A stretch of 64,000 nt of DNA from Nosocomiicoccus ampullae (GCF_001696685.1 NZ_MBFG01000001.1:273532-337531); one strand, 5' to 3'. Shown: positions 45,936-55,623, counted from the stretch's first letter. Notes: generated by a model not told the origin, from the sequence alone. Numbers and translations are program-made.

Positions 45936-47227
45936 TCGATAAATATAAAAAGAGATTTCGAGGCACGATAGAAGTACCTGGAGATAAATCAATTACGCAC
46001 CGTGCAGTTATGTTAGGGAGTTTAAGTAAAGGTACGACGACAATATATCGTCCGTTAATTAGTGATGATATTTTAATGACAATCGATTGTATGAAACAGC
46101 TCGGTGTATCAATTGAATTAATAGATGAGAAAATCGTTATAAAAAGTAATGGTGTGGAGTCACTGAGAGAACCTAGCACCATACTATATACCGGAAACAG
46201 CGGTACAACAACAAGACTTTTAACAGGGGTTATTGCGGGTTTAAACTTCAATGCAACTATTAATGGTGACGAAACGATACAAAAACGTCCGATGCAGCGT
46301 ATAAAGACACCACTTGAGCTAATGGGCGCGTCTATAGAACTTACACGTGAAAATTTTCCTCCAATTAATATTAAAAGAAAATCTCTAAACGGTATTACGT
46401 ATCATATGCCAATCGCAAGTGCTCAAGTAAAAAGTGCAATTATATTTGCAGCGTTAGGAGCAAAAGGTCCAACGAGGATCATTGAAAAAGATATTTCTAG
46501 AGATCATACTGAACGTATGTTAGAAGATTTTGGAGCGAATATTCATACTGATGGTAATACGATTACCGTACACCCTGGCTATAATTTATTAGGAAAAGAG
46601 GTTGCCGTTCCTGGTGATATTTCAAGTGCTGCATTTTTAATGGTTCTTGCAGCAATTATTCCTGGAAGTGATATAACTATAGAAAACGTATCTCTAAATA
46701 AAACTAGAGATGGCATTATTACTGTTTTTAAAATGATTGGTGCAGATATTAAAGTTTTAGAAAGAAATAACGCCGGTGAACCGTATGGAGATATCCGCGT
46801 AAAATATAAGGAAAATCTAAAACCGTTTATTATAGACGGGCCATTAATTCCAAAGCTAATCGATGAAATTCCAATTCTTACAGTCCTAGGACTCTTTACG
46901 AATGGTAAAAGTATAATACGGGATGCACACGAATTACGAGTTAAAGAAACTGATCGCATATTAGCGGTCACACGTGAACTAGAAAAATTCGGTGCAGATT
47001 TTAATATTTATGATGATGGATTTGAAATATTAGAGAACCAAAACTTACAAAAAGCAAATGAACAATTAAAAAGTTATAGCGATCACCGAATCATTATGAT
47101 GCTAATCATTATGACAATAAAAATGAATCAACGACTCAATATCGATGATACGACTCATTTAAACGTGTCGTACCCAAATATATTAAAAGATATTGAATCA
47201 CTGGAAATAGAGGTGGACTATGAATAA
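45932..47227 (+). CDS. aroA: 3-phosphoshikimate 1-carboxyvinyltransferase (EPSP synthase)
   Basis: A 431-residue enzyme joining shikimate 3-phosphate and PEP. GDKSITHRAVMLGSL (about 16-30), the TGNSGTTTRLL PEP loop (about 88-98) where Class I enzymes have GNAGTAMR, SAQVKSAI, and the KETDRI motif. The GNSGTTTR version is typical of class II (glyphosate-tolerant) enzymes of Gram-positives. AGGAGAT precedes the ATG. Confidence 0.95.
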   Translation: MIDKYKKRFRGTIEVPGDKSITHRAVMLGSLSKGTTTIYRPLISDDILMTIDCMKQLGVSIELIDEKIVIKSNGVESLREPSTILYTGNSGTTTRLLTGVIAGLNFNATINGDETIQKRPMQRIKTPLELMGASIELTRENFPPINIKRKSLNGITYHMPIASAQVKSAIIFAALGAKGPTRIIEKDISRDHTERMLEDFGANIHTDGNTITVHPGYNLLGKEVAVPGDISSAAFLMVLAAIIPGSDITIENVSLNKTRDGIITVFKMIGADIKVLERNNAGEPYGDIRVKYKENLKPFIIDGPLIPKLIDEIPILTVLGLFTNGKSIIRDAHELRVKETDRILAVTRELEKFGADFNIYDDGFEILENQNLQKANEQLKSYSDHRIIMMLIIMTIKMNQRLNIDDTTHLNVSYPNILKDIESLEIEVDYE

Positions 47228-48488
47228 TACAATTACGAAGGCAATTGATGAGTTAAAAACAGGAACGTATAATCAAGCGACGATTGAAGCGGTTATTAAT
47301 CATCTAACTGACTATACAGAAGAAGAAGATGAAGAGCTTCTTTTTGTCTTAGGAGATTTATTAGATTCAATTGGTGAAAAAAATTATGCACTAACAATTT
47401 TTAAATATCTATATGAGTCTAATGAACACGACGACAATATACTTTCCTATCTCATTGATATTTATATTACAAATGGAGACATAGATAATGCCTTACTTCT
47501 CTTAAATGAGGCAAAAGAAACACCGACTGTGTTATTTTTAAAAGCAGAAGTATTTCAACAAATGCATTTAAACGATGTCGCATTAAAGCATTTAATGAAA
47601 GCTCGTTCTTTAAGTAATGACGCAATTATAGATTTTGCAATTGCTGAATTATATTATTATGAAGGTAATTTAACAGAAGCAATTTATTACTATAAAAACA
47701 CGTTAAAGACAGTTGACCGTATCAACAATATTAACATTAATTTAAGACTTGCTAACATTTATAGTAATTTAATGGAGTCAGAAATGGCATTAAGTTATTT
47801 CAATGAAGTAGAGGACCATGAACTAGAAAATGATGACTATTTCTTAAAAGGTCTCGTTCACTTCCAGCTAGAACAATATAATGAAGCTGAGAAAATGTTA
47901 GATAACGTTATAAAAAATGAACCGTACTATACGAACGCATATATTTTACTTATGAAGATTAAAGAAAAAGAGTACGATTTTGAAGGTGCGACTGATCTAT
48001 TAAAAGATTACGTCGTCATCGATGATCTAAATCCGTTAATGTTTTACCATCTCGGTCGTTTAAGCTTAAAGCTCGGTTCTTTAGAAGATGCTAAAGGTTA
48101 TTTTAAGCGTGCAACTGAATTAGATATTGAGTATGAAGATGCACTATTAAAATTATTCCAAAGTATATTAGAGTCCGATACGACTGATGAAATTAACGAT
48201 TATATAAAACATTTAGATATTAAAGAATTATCACCTGAAGCACTTCATTTACTTGGAACGATTGAAGCGCGAAATGAAAATGATGAAAATGCAATGCAAT
48301 ATTTTGAAGAAGCTGCTAAGTTTTTAAAAGATAACGTTGAATTTTTATCAGATTATTATTCTTATCTAAGCGAAATTAGAGATGAACGACGAGTAGATAT
48401 CTTACAACAGTTGATTGCACTGGAACCATCAAATCCAGAATGGCAGTTAGAGTTAGAACGTATACAAGATGATATCGATCATTTTTAG
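47220..48488 (+). CDS. ypiA: TPR-repeat protein (YpiA-like)
   Basis: A 422-residue soluble protein made of about nine to ten tetratricopeptide repeats (for example NYALTIFKYLYES, AIYYYKNTLK, AEKMLDNVIKNEP, AKGYFKRATELD, AMQYFEEAAKFL). It follows aroA as ypiA does in Bacillus. It probably mediates protein-protein contacts; no partner is known. Starts within the end of aroA with AGAGGTGG upstream. Confidence 0.85.
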   Translation: MNNTITKAIDELKTGTYNQATIEAVINHLTDYTEEEDEELLFVLGDLLDSIGEKNYALTIFKYLYESNEHDDNILSYLIDIYITNGDIDNALLLLNEAKETPTVLFLKAEVFQQMHLNDVALKHLMKARSLSNDAIIDFAIAELYYYEGNLTEAIYYYKNTLKTVDRINNININLRLANIYSNLMESEMALSYFNEVEDHELENDDYFLKGLVHFQLEQYNEAEKMLDNVIKNEPYYTNAYILLMKIKEKEYDFEGATDLLKDYVVIDDLNPLMFYHLGRLSLKLGSLEDAKGYFKRATELDIEYEDALLKLFQSILESDTTDEINDYIKHLDIKELSPEALHLLGTIEARNENDENAMQYFEEAAKFLKDNVEFLSDYYSYLSEIRDERRVDILQQLIALEPSNPEWQLELERIQDDIDHF

Positions 48489-48514
48489 AATATAATTATT
48501 AAAGAGGGATTTTA

Positions 48515-48943
48515 ATGCTATATAATTATCAAGACTTATCTCTTATACAAGATGAAATTGAATTTGTAGACACTGCGATTATACCTGTCATAGATATTGA
48601 TATTACAAATAGAAGACAAGAGAACGCAAATAACATTGAACTCATGCAACACGTAATTTATTTGCTAGAGAAACAACTAAAAGGTCGATTACTTATCACA
48701 CCCTTATTTTCTGTAATTAACAACGACGTGTCACACGTCTCAGATTATGGTGCTCAATTAAAGGAATTTGGCTTTAAACACGTCGTTGTATTAACTGTGA
48801 ATCCACGTGATATCAACGACTTAGAACTCATTAAGCTAAATAGCATTCCTTTAGAAACAATGGAGCCTGATGTGATGCAATCTCTAGTAAAAGATGAGAT
48901 GACAAATGTATTAAAACAAATTATTCAATTTTGGAATCAATAA
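48515..48943 (+). CDS. ypiF: DUF2487 protein (YpiF-like)
   Basis: A 142-residue soluble protein. Its place between ypiA and qcrA matches Bacillus ypiF, though the intervening ypiB is absent here. No catalytic motif is visible. The function is unknown; the conserved link to the cytochrome bc genes hints at a supporting role. Confidence 0.7.
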   Translation: MLYNYQDLSLIQDEIEFVDTAIIPVIDIDITNRRQENANNIELMQHVIYLLEKQLKGRLLITPLFSVINNDVSHVSDYGAQLKEFGFKHVVVLTVNPRDINDLELIKLNSIPLETMEPDVMQSLVKDEMTNVLKQIIQFWNQ

Positions 48944-48971
48944 AAGTTTGTCTAAAATATGAAAAGACTTA

Positions 48972-49000
48972 TTGACCGTGCTTATTTAATAGGATAAACT
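48972..49000 (+). promoter_or_regulatory. Promoter of qcrABC
   Basis: TTGACC (48972-48977) and TAAACT (48995-49000) with a 17-base spacer, 57 bases before qcrA. AAAAGTTTGT occurs both upstream (48942-48951) and downstream (49026-49035). Confidence 0.65.
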
Positions 49001-49056
49001 TAATATGTCTTAGTTATTAATATAGAAAAGTTTGTAAGTTTGAGGGGGGAAATGGA

Positions 49057-49557
49057 ATGTCAAATAAAGTTACTCGACGCCAATTTCTAAACTATTCATT
49101 AATGGGTGTCGGTTCTTTTATGGCAGCCGGAATGATTCTACCAATGGGTAGATTCGCTTTAGATCCATTATTCCAGACAGATGCTGAAGGTGACGAAATC
49201 GTTACGAGCGTTAAAGTAAGTGAAATAACAGAAGAACCTCAAAAGGTTGATTTCACATTTACTCAACAAGATGCTTGGTACGAAAGTGAAGTTACAAACT
49301 TCGCATGGGTCTACAAAGATGGTAATAAGCTCATCGGTTTATCACCAGTGTGTAAACACTTAGGTTGTACAGTAACGTGGGCTGGAGACGATGGTAACCC
49401 AGATATGTTCTTCTGTCCTTGTCATAACGGACTGTACACTAAAGATGGTAACAACGTACCAGGAACACCTCCACGTGGACCATTAGATGAGTTCGAGGTT
49501 GGAGAAAAAGATGGGTACATCACAATTGGTAAGAAAAAAGAGAACACGCTTGTTTGA
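49057..49557 (+). CDS. qcrA: Menaquinol:cytochrome c reductase iron-sulfur subunit (Rieske)
   Basis: A 166-residue Rieske protein. A twin-arginine motif RRQFL precedes the hydrophobic helix (about 13-30), as expected for Tat export of a folded [2Fe-2S] protein. Cluster ligands in CKHLGC and CPCHNG (about 107-130). Very strong GAGGGGGG ribosome site. First gene of qcrABC. Confidence 0.95.
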   Translation: MSNKVTRRQFLNYSLMGVGSFMAAGMILPMGRFALDPLFQTDAEGDEIVTSVKVSEITEEPQKVDFTFTQQDAWYESEVTNFAWVYKDGNKLIGLSPVCKHLGCTVTWAGDDGNPDMFFCPCHNGLYTKDGNNVPGTPPRGPLDEFEVGEKDGYITIGKKKENTLV

Positions 49558-49576
49558 GTAAAATAGGAGGGATTTT

Positions 49577-50251
49577 ATGCTAAATCGTATCTACGATTGG
49601 ATTGATGATAGAATTGATATCACTCCGATATGGAGAGACGTCGCTGATCACGAAGTGCCTGAGCACGTTAACCCTGCCTATCACTTCTCAGCATTCGTCT
49701 ACTGTTTTGGTGGATTAACTTTCTTCATTACAGTAATTCAGGTTCTATCCGGTATGTTTTTAACAATGTATTACGTACCAGACATCGTTAACGCTTGGAA
49801 TTCTGTATATTACTTACAGAACGATGTTGCGGCTGGTATGATCGTTCGCGGTATGCACCACTGGGGTGCAAGTTTAGTAGTTGTAATGATGTTCTTACAT
49901 ACGCTAAGAGTATTCTTTACAGGTGCTTATAAATCTCCACGTGAGTTAAACTGGGTTGTAGGTGTTCTACTCTTCATGGTTATGCTTGGATTAGCATTCA
50001 CAGGATACTTACTACCATGGGATATGAAAGCATTATTCGCAACTAACGTTGGTTTAGATATTGCTGAATCAGTTCCATTTATCGGTGAATGGATTAAAAC
50101 ATTACTCGCAGGAGATGCTGAAATTGTAGGAGCACAAACATTAACAAGATTCTTTGCGATTCACGTATTCTTCCTACCTGCGGCATTATTTGTATTAATG
50201 GGGATACACTTTATCCTAATACGTAGACAAGGAATTTCAGGTCCACTATAG
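49577..50251 (+). CDS. qcrB: Menaquinol:cytochrome c reductase cytochrome b subunit
   Basis: A 224-residue cytochrome b6-type subunit with four membrane helices. Haem-ligand histidines lie in RGMHHWGASLVVVMMFLHTLR and in FFAIHVFFLP...GIHFILIRRQG. Length matches the split b6/subunit IV arrangement of Bacillus, in which the rest of cytochrome b is fused to QcrC. Confidence 0.95.
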   Translation: MLNRIYDWIDDRIDITPIWRDVADHEVPEHVNPAYHFSAFVYCFGGLTFFITVIQVLSGMFLTMYYVPDIVNAWNSVYYLQNDVAAGMIVRGMHHWGASLVVVMMFLHTLRVFFTGAYKSPRELNWVVGVLLFMVMLGLAFTGYLLPWDMKALFATNVGLDIAESVPFIGEWIKTLLAGDAEIVGAQTLTRFFAIHVFFLPAALFVLMGIHFILIRRQGISGPL

Positions 50252-50279
50252 GACCTAATTTAAGGGGAGGTAGAAATCA

Positions 50280-51074
50280 ATGAAGCGCGGTAAAGGTCTT
50301 AAATTTGTTGGAGACTCACGAGTTCAAAGCTACGAAAAGCCGAAATTAAATCGCGACTACTCAGAATTCCCTGGTAGAACAGAAGAATTCTATCCCGACT
50401 TCTTATTAAAAGAGTGGTTAACGGGCGCGGTATTCTTAGTCGGTTTCCTATGCTTAATCGTTGCTGACCCGGCACCTCTTGAAAGAATGGCTGATGCAAC
50501 TGACACAGGTTACATTCCGTTACCTGACTGGTATTTCTTATTCTTATACCAGATTCTAAAATACACATATGCATCAGGTCCATTTAACGTAGTTGGTGCG
50601 ATTATTATTCCTGGTCTAGCAATGGGTGCATTACTATTAATGCCTTGGTTAGATAACTCTAAACATAGAAACTGGAAAAAACGTCCAGTAGCAACAAGCT
50701 TAATGGTAGTTTCTGTAGCGATTATTTTCTATGCAACATGGGAATCAGTTGCATATCACGATTGGGAGCAACAATCTGAACAAGGTAAAATTGTGTTCTC
50801 TAACTTAGATGCAGAAGATCCAGTATTCAATGAATTAATTAGAACGAACTGTACAAGTTGTCACGGAGGAGAATTAACAGGAGCATCTGGTCCAGACTTA
50901 GTAACTCCTGAGCTGGATGAAGCAACTGTTAAAGCTTTCGTAGAAAATGGTGCTGAAACAATGCCACCATTTAAAGATTCGTTAACAGAAGAAGAGATTG
51001 ACGAAATCTCTAAATTCATAGCAAACCTTGAACTTACAGATAAAAAGAACGCTGAAAACACTGGTGAAAAATAA
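50280..51074 (+). CDS. qcrC: Menaquinol:cytochrome c reductase subunit IV/cytochrome c fusion
   Basis: A 264-residue protein: residues 1-160 equal subunit IV with three membrane helices (about 45-63, 95-120, 137-155, including PDWYFLFLYQ). The C-terminal part is a cytochrome c domain with haem site CTSCH (191-195) and a Met in ETMPPF (about 230). Haem attachment should require ResABC encoded upstream in the window. A terminator follows. Confidence 0.95.
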   Translation: MKRGKGLKFVGDSRVQSYEKPKLNRDYSEFPGRTEEFYPDFLLKEWLTGAVFLVGFLCLIVADPAPLERMADATDTGYIPLPDWYFLFLYQILKYTYASGPFNVVGAIIIPGLAMGALLLMPWLDNSKHRNWKKRPVATSLMVVSVAIIFYATWESVAYHDWEQQSEQGKIVFSNLDAEDPVFNELIRTNCTSCHGGELTGASGPDLVTPELDEATVKAFVENGAETMPPFKDSLTEEEIDEISKFIANLELTDKKNAENTGEK

Positions 51075-51082
51075 TTAAATCG

Positions 51083-51118
51083 TACCCTCGATGCAAGCAC
51101 GCATTGAGGGTATTTTTA
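51083..51118 (+). terminator. Terminator after qcrABC
   Basis: 12-base stem (51083-51094 / 51101-51112) with one G-T pair and a 6-base loop, followed by TTTTTA. Confidence 0.85.
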
Positions 51119-51129
51119 TAGGTGAATAT

Positions 51130-51711
51130 ATGATTCATTATCTTTATCAATTAATGTATAATAGAATATTTTTAATTTTGTTATTTATATCTAACTTTTT
51201 AGGTACCATTTATGGTTACTACTGGTACCGAGGGCAGTTATCCGTTACTGAATGGTATTTTTATCCATTTGTTCCTGATAGTCCAACTGCAACTTTATTC
51301 TTATGTATCGTCATACTAGCGATTTTATTTAATAAAAAATATGGTCTCATCGACGCATTAGCTTTTACGACATTAATCAAATACGGTGTTTGGGCTGTAA
51401 TTATGAACTTTTTATATTTTATAGAGATAAATATGATAACACCTGTCGGTGTCATGCTTATTTTTTCTCATAGCATTATGGCACTTCAAGCATTTTTATT
51501 TTTACCACATTTAGAGATAAAACCGTGGCATTTTTATGTAACAGCATTTTGGCTATTCCACAACGATGTGATTGATTATGTATATATGCAATACCCAAAA
51601 TACGGGTCATTAGACCGCTTTAGTGATCATATTGGTTATTTATCGTTTTGGTTAACGGTTATCGTTTTAATATTACTTAAAACGTTAGTTCCAATAAATC
51701 GTATGCGTTGA
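51130..51711 (+). CDS. ypjA: DUF1405 membrane protein (YpjA-like)
   Basis: A 193-residue protein with about six membrane helices. The order qcrC-ypjA is the same as in Bacillus. The sequence WYFYPFVPDSPTATLF and the LFHNDVIDYV segment are typical of DUF1405. The ATG at 51130 follows TAGGTGA; an earlier in-frame ATG lies in the terminator. Function unknown. Confidence 0.82.
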   Translation: MIHYLYQLMYNRIFLILLFISNFLGTIYGYYWYRGQLSVTEWYFYPFVPDSPTATLFLCIVILAILFNKKYGLIDALAFTTLIKYGVWAVIMNFLYFIEINMITPVGVMLIFSHSIMALQAFLFLPHLEIKPWHFYVTAFWLFHNDVIDYVYMQYPKYGSLDRFSDHIGYLSFWLTVIVLILLKTLVPINRMR

Positions 51712-51764
51712 CTTTAAATTAATAATTAAAGTATGATGTAAAGTGAGAATAGGAGAGTTGTTTT

Positions 51765-52463
51765 ATGTTAATGTATATTATCTATTTCGCAATTCTATTA
51801 ATCGTACCTATGCTCGCTCAAATGAATGTTACGTCTACGTTTAGAAAGTATAGTAGAGTACGTTCGACGAGTGGTTTAACTGGTAAGGAAGTTGCGGAGT
51901 TAATTTTAAGAGAAAATGGTATTTATGACGTAGAAGTACTAAGAGGCAAAGGCCATTTAACAGACCACTACGATCCAGGGAAAAAAGTAGTCGTATTATC
52001 ACCAGATAACTATGACAAACCATCAGTTGCTGGTACAGCAGTTGCAGCACACGAAGTAGGGCACGCGATTCAACACGCAACTGGCTACAAATTTTTAAAT
52101 TTAAGAGCCGCGATTTTCCCTCTTGCACAATTCGGAAGTAACTTTGCTTTCTTCTTGATTATGGCAGGTATCGTTTTAACAGCTGGTATGCAATCATCTG
52201 GTCCGACTCTTGGAACTTACCTATTATGGGGTGGTATTGGACTATTTGCATTCGCTGTATTATTCCAAATCGTCACATTACCTGTTGAGTTCGACGCATC
52301 AAATCGAGCGATGAAACAAATAGAACGTTTAAATATCGTTAACGAAAAAGAATACAGACATGCTAAAAAAGTATTAAGTGCAGCAGCAATGACATACGTA
52401 GCAGCAACAGCAACTGCTATCGCAGAGCTCGTTCGTTTAATACTCATAGCACGTAATAACTAA
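51765..52463 (+). CDS. Zinc metallopeptidase, YugP family
   Basis: A 232-residue membrane peptidase with an N-terminal helix (about 2-18), the zinc motif HEVGHAIQHA (about 95-104) with a third ligand expected near EFDAS, and three more helices toward the C terminus. The family (PF04298) is widespread with no defined substrate; a membrane-protein quality-control role is only inferred. AGGAG precedes the ATG. Confidence 0.88.
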   Translation: MLMYIIYFAILLIVPMLAQMNVTSTFRKYSRVRSTSGLTGKEVAELILRENGIYDVEVLRGKGHLTDHYDPGKKVVVLSPDNYDKPSVAGTAVAAHEVGHAIQHATGYKFLNLRAAIFPLAQFGSNFAFFLIMAGIVLTAGMQSSGPTLGTYLLWGGIGLFAFAVLFQIVTLPVEFDASNRAMKQIERLNIVNEKEYRHAKKVLSAAAMTYVAATATAIAELVRLILIARNN

Positions 52464-52495
52464 ACTACTCAATATTTATTGAGTAGTTTTTTTAA
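52462..52495 (+). terminator. Terminator after the YugP-family gene
   Basis: Perfect 13-base stem (52462-52474 / 52477-52489) with a 2-base loop and T-rich tail. Confidence 0.88.
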
Positions 52496-52555
52496 TTCAC
52501 AATAGAACTATTCTTTATTATACTTATAAAGAATACGTATGTTAGGAGGATTTAA

Positions 52556-53704
52556 ATGAAAATAGGAGTAACATGTTATCCAAGTGTTGGTGGAAGTGGA
52601 ATTGTTGCGACTGAACTCGCAATTGAGATGGCGAAACTCGGTCATGAAATCCATTTTATATCATCAAGTGTTCCATTTCGTCTCGCAGGAAACTACTCAA
52701 ACATTTATGTCCATACAGTAGAAATTAATGATTATAACGTTTTTAAATATAGACCATATGATATTACACTCGCGTCGAAAATTGCTGAAGTCATCGATGT
52801 ACATCAATTAGATTGTATACATATGCATTATGCAATTCCTCATGCGGTTGCAGGTATTTTAGCAAATCAAATGTCAAAACGTGACGTAGGTATTATAACA
52901 ACACTTCACGGTACAGATATTACAGTACTAGGTCATGATAGAAGTTTAGAGCCTGCAATTCGCTTTGGTATCGAGAAATCTGATATTACAACGGCTGTGT
53001 CTTATAGTTTAAAAAAGCAAACAGAAGAAATGATTCAACCTAATAAAGAGATTAAAACAATTTATAACTTTGTCGATGAAAAACGATTTAATCGTGACAA
53101 TATTAAAGTAGTTAGAAGTCGTATGAAACAGCAGCTTGGTATTGATGAAGATTCTAAAGTCATTGTTCATTCATCCAACTTTAGAAAAATTAAAAACATA
53201 ACGACAATTGTAGAAGCTTTTAAATTAGTTAGAGAATCAGTTAAAAGTGATCTTGTGTTAGTTGGGGATGGGCCAGAAATGAGTGTTGTATATGACTTGG
53301 CACATGAACTAGGAGTTGGTGATAACGTACATCTCGTCGGACGACAATCAGATATGACGTCATTTTATAAGATGAGTGACTTATTTATGTTACTGAGTTT
53401 AAAAGAAAGTTTTGGTCTTGCACTTCTTGAAGCTATGAACTGTGGCTGTGTTCCAATTGGTTCAAATGCGGGAGGAATTGTTGAAGTGATTCAACATGAA
53501 AAAACAGGATTTATCGTTGATCCGATGGATAAAGAAAATGCAGCTCAATATGCAGTAGAGCTTATGACAAACGAAGCGTTATATAACGAGATGAGAGAAG
53601 CGATGATTACAGACGTCAGAAGTCGTTTCTCAGAAAAAGAAATCGTCGCTCAATATGAAGACTTATACAGATCGATTATTAAGGACAATAACGATGACAA
53701 ATAA
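52556..53704 (+). CDS. bshA: N-acetyl-alpha-D-glucosaminyl L-malate synthase BshA
   Basis: A 382-residue GT4 glycosyltransferase joining UDP-GlcNAc and L-malate, the first step of bacillithiol synthesis. N-terminal YPSVGGSGIVATELA (about 8-22), HGTDIT, and the C-terminal donor site ESFGLALLEAMNCG (about 283-296, EX7E). Gene pairing with cca is the same as in Bacillus (ypjH-cca). Functionally linked to the bacilliredoxin at 16.8 kb. Confidence 0.95.
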   Translation: MKIGVTCYPSVGGSGIVATELAIEMAKLGHEIHFISSSVPFRLAGNYSNIYVHTVEINDYNVFKYRPYDITLASKIAEVIDVHQLDCIHMHYAIPHAVAGILANQMSKRDVGIITTLHGTDITVLGHDRSLEPAIRFGIEKSDITTAVSYSLKKQTEEMIQPNKEIKTIYNFVDEKRFNRDNIKVVRSRMKQQLGIDEDSKVIVHSSNFRKIKNITTIVEAFKLVRESVKSDLVLVGDGPEMSVVYDLAHELGVGDNVHLVGRQSDMTSFYKMSDLFMLLSLKESFGLALLEAMNCGCVPIGSNAGGIVEVIQHEKTGFIVDPMDKENAAQYAVELMTNEALYNEMREAMITDVRSRFSEKEIVAQYEDLYRSIIKDNNDDK

Positions 53705-54875
53705 GAACGCATTTAAAGAAGGACAATTTATTCTAGATACATTAGAATCTAACGGATTTGAAGCATATTATGTTGGAGGATCAGTTAGAGACTATTGTAT
53801 GGGTAAATCAGTCGGTGATATCGATATCACGACAAATGCGCTACCGAAACAAATTGAAGCATTATTTAAACATACGATAGATGTTGGTATTGAGCATGGG
53901 ACTATTGTAGTCGTTATTAACAAAACACCTTATGAAGTGACGACGTACCGTACTGAAACGACGTATTCAGACTTTAGACGTCCGGACAGTGTTGAATTTA
54001 CAACATCGTTAAAAGAAGATCTCGCAAGACGTGATTTTACGATGAATGCAATCGCAATGGACAAACATTTTAAGCTGTATGACCCTTATGACGGACAATC
54101 CGCAATAGAGGATAAAGAAATTATCACCGTCGGTAATCCAGACGAACGATTTAATGAAGACGCACTTAGAATGTTACGTGCATTACGCTTTATGTCTCAA
54201 CTACAATTTGATTTAAATGAAGATTCATATAATGCGATTAAAAAGTTAGTTTCTAACGTTCAACATATATCGGTAGAACGTATTGTGCAAGAATTGAAAA
54301 AGCTATATAAGGGTATAAATATAGAAGCGTCTAAAAGATTACTAATAGAAAGCGATATGTATAAATACATTCCATTTTTTAATCGTGTGGGTAAAGATGA
54401 TTTAAAAAAGTCTGTAGTACATACATTAAATAATGAGATTATTATACAGTTATTATTCAATGATAGTGTCTCATTTAAAAATGAATTAAAACTATCGAAT
54501 GAAGACAAAAAGTATATAAACACTTCAATTCAATTATACGATGACTTAAAAAACAAATTAGAAACAGTCATTGTTGCCTATAAATACGACACAATGTTGT
54601 TAAAAAATATGTTAAAAATCTTAAGTGATAACTCTGCATTAAATATAAATATGGAAGATGACCTATTAGAAGCAATTCAAAAGAAAGAATCATTAACAAT
54701 TCAAAGTAAAAAAGACCTTGCAGTGAACGGTAACGATTTAATGAATTCTTTAAATAAACGTGGTGGACCATGGCTAAAAGAGTTATTAGATGAAATTGAA
54801 CGCCAAATATTGTTCGAAACATTACCAAACGATTTTGACGCAATTATAGAGTGGGTGCACAATGAATATCATTAA
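53694..54875 (+). CDS. cca: CCA-adding enzyme (tRNA nucleotidyltransferase)
   Basis: A 393-residue class II enzyme that builds or repairs the 3' CCA of tRNA without a template. YYVGGSVRDYCMGKSVGDIDITTNA (about 21-45) carries the catalytic Asp pair; RRDFTMNAIAMD and the RFNEDALRMLRALRF motif follow. The ATG at 53694 is preferred to an earlier one inside bshA. Confidence 0.94.
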   Translation: MTNKNAFKEGQFILDTLESNGFEAYYVGGSVRDYCMGKSVGDIDITTNALPKQIEALFKHTIDVGIEHGTIVVVINKTPYEVTTYRTETTYSDFRRPDSVEFTTSLKEDLARRDFTMNAIAMDKHFKLYDPYDGQSAIEDKEIITVGNPDERFNEDALRMLRALRFMSQLQFDLNEDSYNAIKKLVSNVQHISVERIVQELKKLYKGINIEASKRLLIESDMYKYIPFFNRVGKDDLKKSVVHTLNNEIIIQLLFNDSVSFKNELKLSNEDKKYINTSIQLYDDLKNKLETVIVAYKYDTMLLKNMLKILSDNSALNINMEDDLLEAIQKKESLTIQSKKDLAVNGNDLMNSLNKRGGPWLKELLDEIERQILFETLPNDFDAIIEWVHNEYH

Positions 54876-55623
54876 ACAGTCAGTTTTACAATCAGCAGAG
54901 AATAGTAAATATTTTAAATATATCATTTTTGAAGATGTCGTGACATCGACACAAACAATAGCTAAAGAGAAACTATTTGAAATTGAAAATTCTTTTGTCG
55001 TGTCGTCTCTACATCAAACACAAGGTGTCGGTAGATTTAAAAGAGAATTTGAATCACCAGATAATTGTGGATTTTATAGCACGTTTGTCGTTCGCCCAAA
55101 TGTAAATCGAGACAAACTTATGCAGTTTAATTTATTTATTGCTCTCGCTATTACAAAAACAATTGAACGCTTTATAAATCGTCCGATTGGTATAAAATGG
55201 CCGAACGATATATACGTAGAAGGCAAAAAACTTTGTGGTTTTTTAACAGAGATGATCCCAGACGGTCAATTTGATACTATCGTTTGTGGTATTGGTGTAA
55301 ATATTTTCAATTCACCATCTGAAGTAGGTAAGAAAGCTGCATTAGAAACTTTTGCTGATGAAGAGATAGATGTTGGAGCATTTGTAAAAACACTCTTTCA
55401 AAATATAGAAAAGTATTATGATTTATTTTTAAAAAATGATTTTAGTATGATTAGAGATACGTATGTCAGTTATTCAACCGTATTAGGTAAAGAAATTATC
55501 ATCACAACACCTTCAGAACAGTATGAGGCTACAGCGATAGATATAGATGATTTTGGTATACTGAAAGTAATCGACCGAGACGGTCAAATTAAATCAGTTT
55601 TGAGTGCAGATATAGAAGAGTAG
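54862..55623 (+). CDS. birA: Biotin-protein ligase BirA, lacking the DNA-binding domain
   Basis: A 253-residue ligase that activates biotin and attaches it to AccB. The catalytic domain is complete (KWPNDIYVEGKKLCGFLTE, about 111-129, and the small C-terminal SH3-like domain). The N-terminal winged helix usual in Firmicutes BirA is absent, so it cannot act as the biotin operon repressor in the standard way. The biotin loop reads QGVGRFKR where GRGRxxR is usual: the first Arg is Val. Follows cca as in Bacillus. Confidence 0.9.
   Translation: MNIIKQSVLQSAENSKYFKYIIFEDVVTSTQTIAKEKLFEIENSFVVSSLHQTQGVGRFKREFESPDNCGFYSTFVVRPNVNRDKLMQFNLFIALAITKTIERFINRPIGIKWPNDIYVEGKKLCGFLTEMIPDGQFDTIVCGIGVNIFNSPSEVGKKAALETFADEEIDVGAFVKTLFQNIEKYYDLFLKNDFSMIRDTYVSYSTVLGKEIIITTPSEQYEATAIDIDDFGILKVIDRDGQIKSVLSADIEE

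Noticed and set aside
51091..51093. ATG at 51091 as start of the DUF1405 gene
   Set aside because: It lies in the loop and stem of the qcr terminator; the ATG at 51130 has a ribosome site and fits the family's N-terminus.
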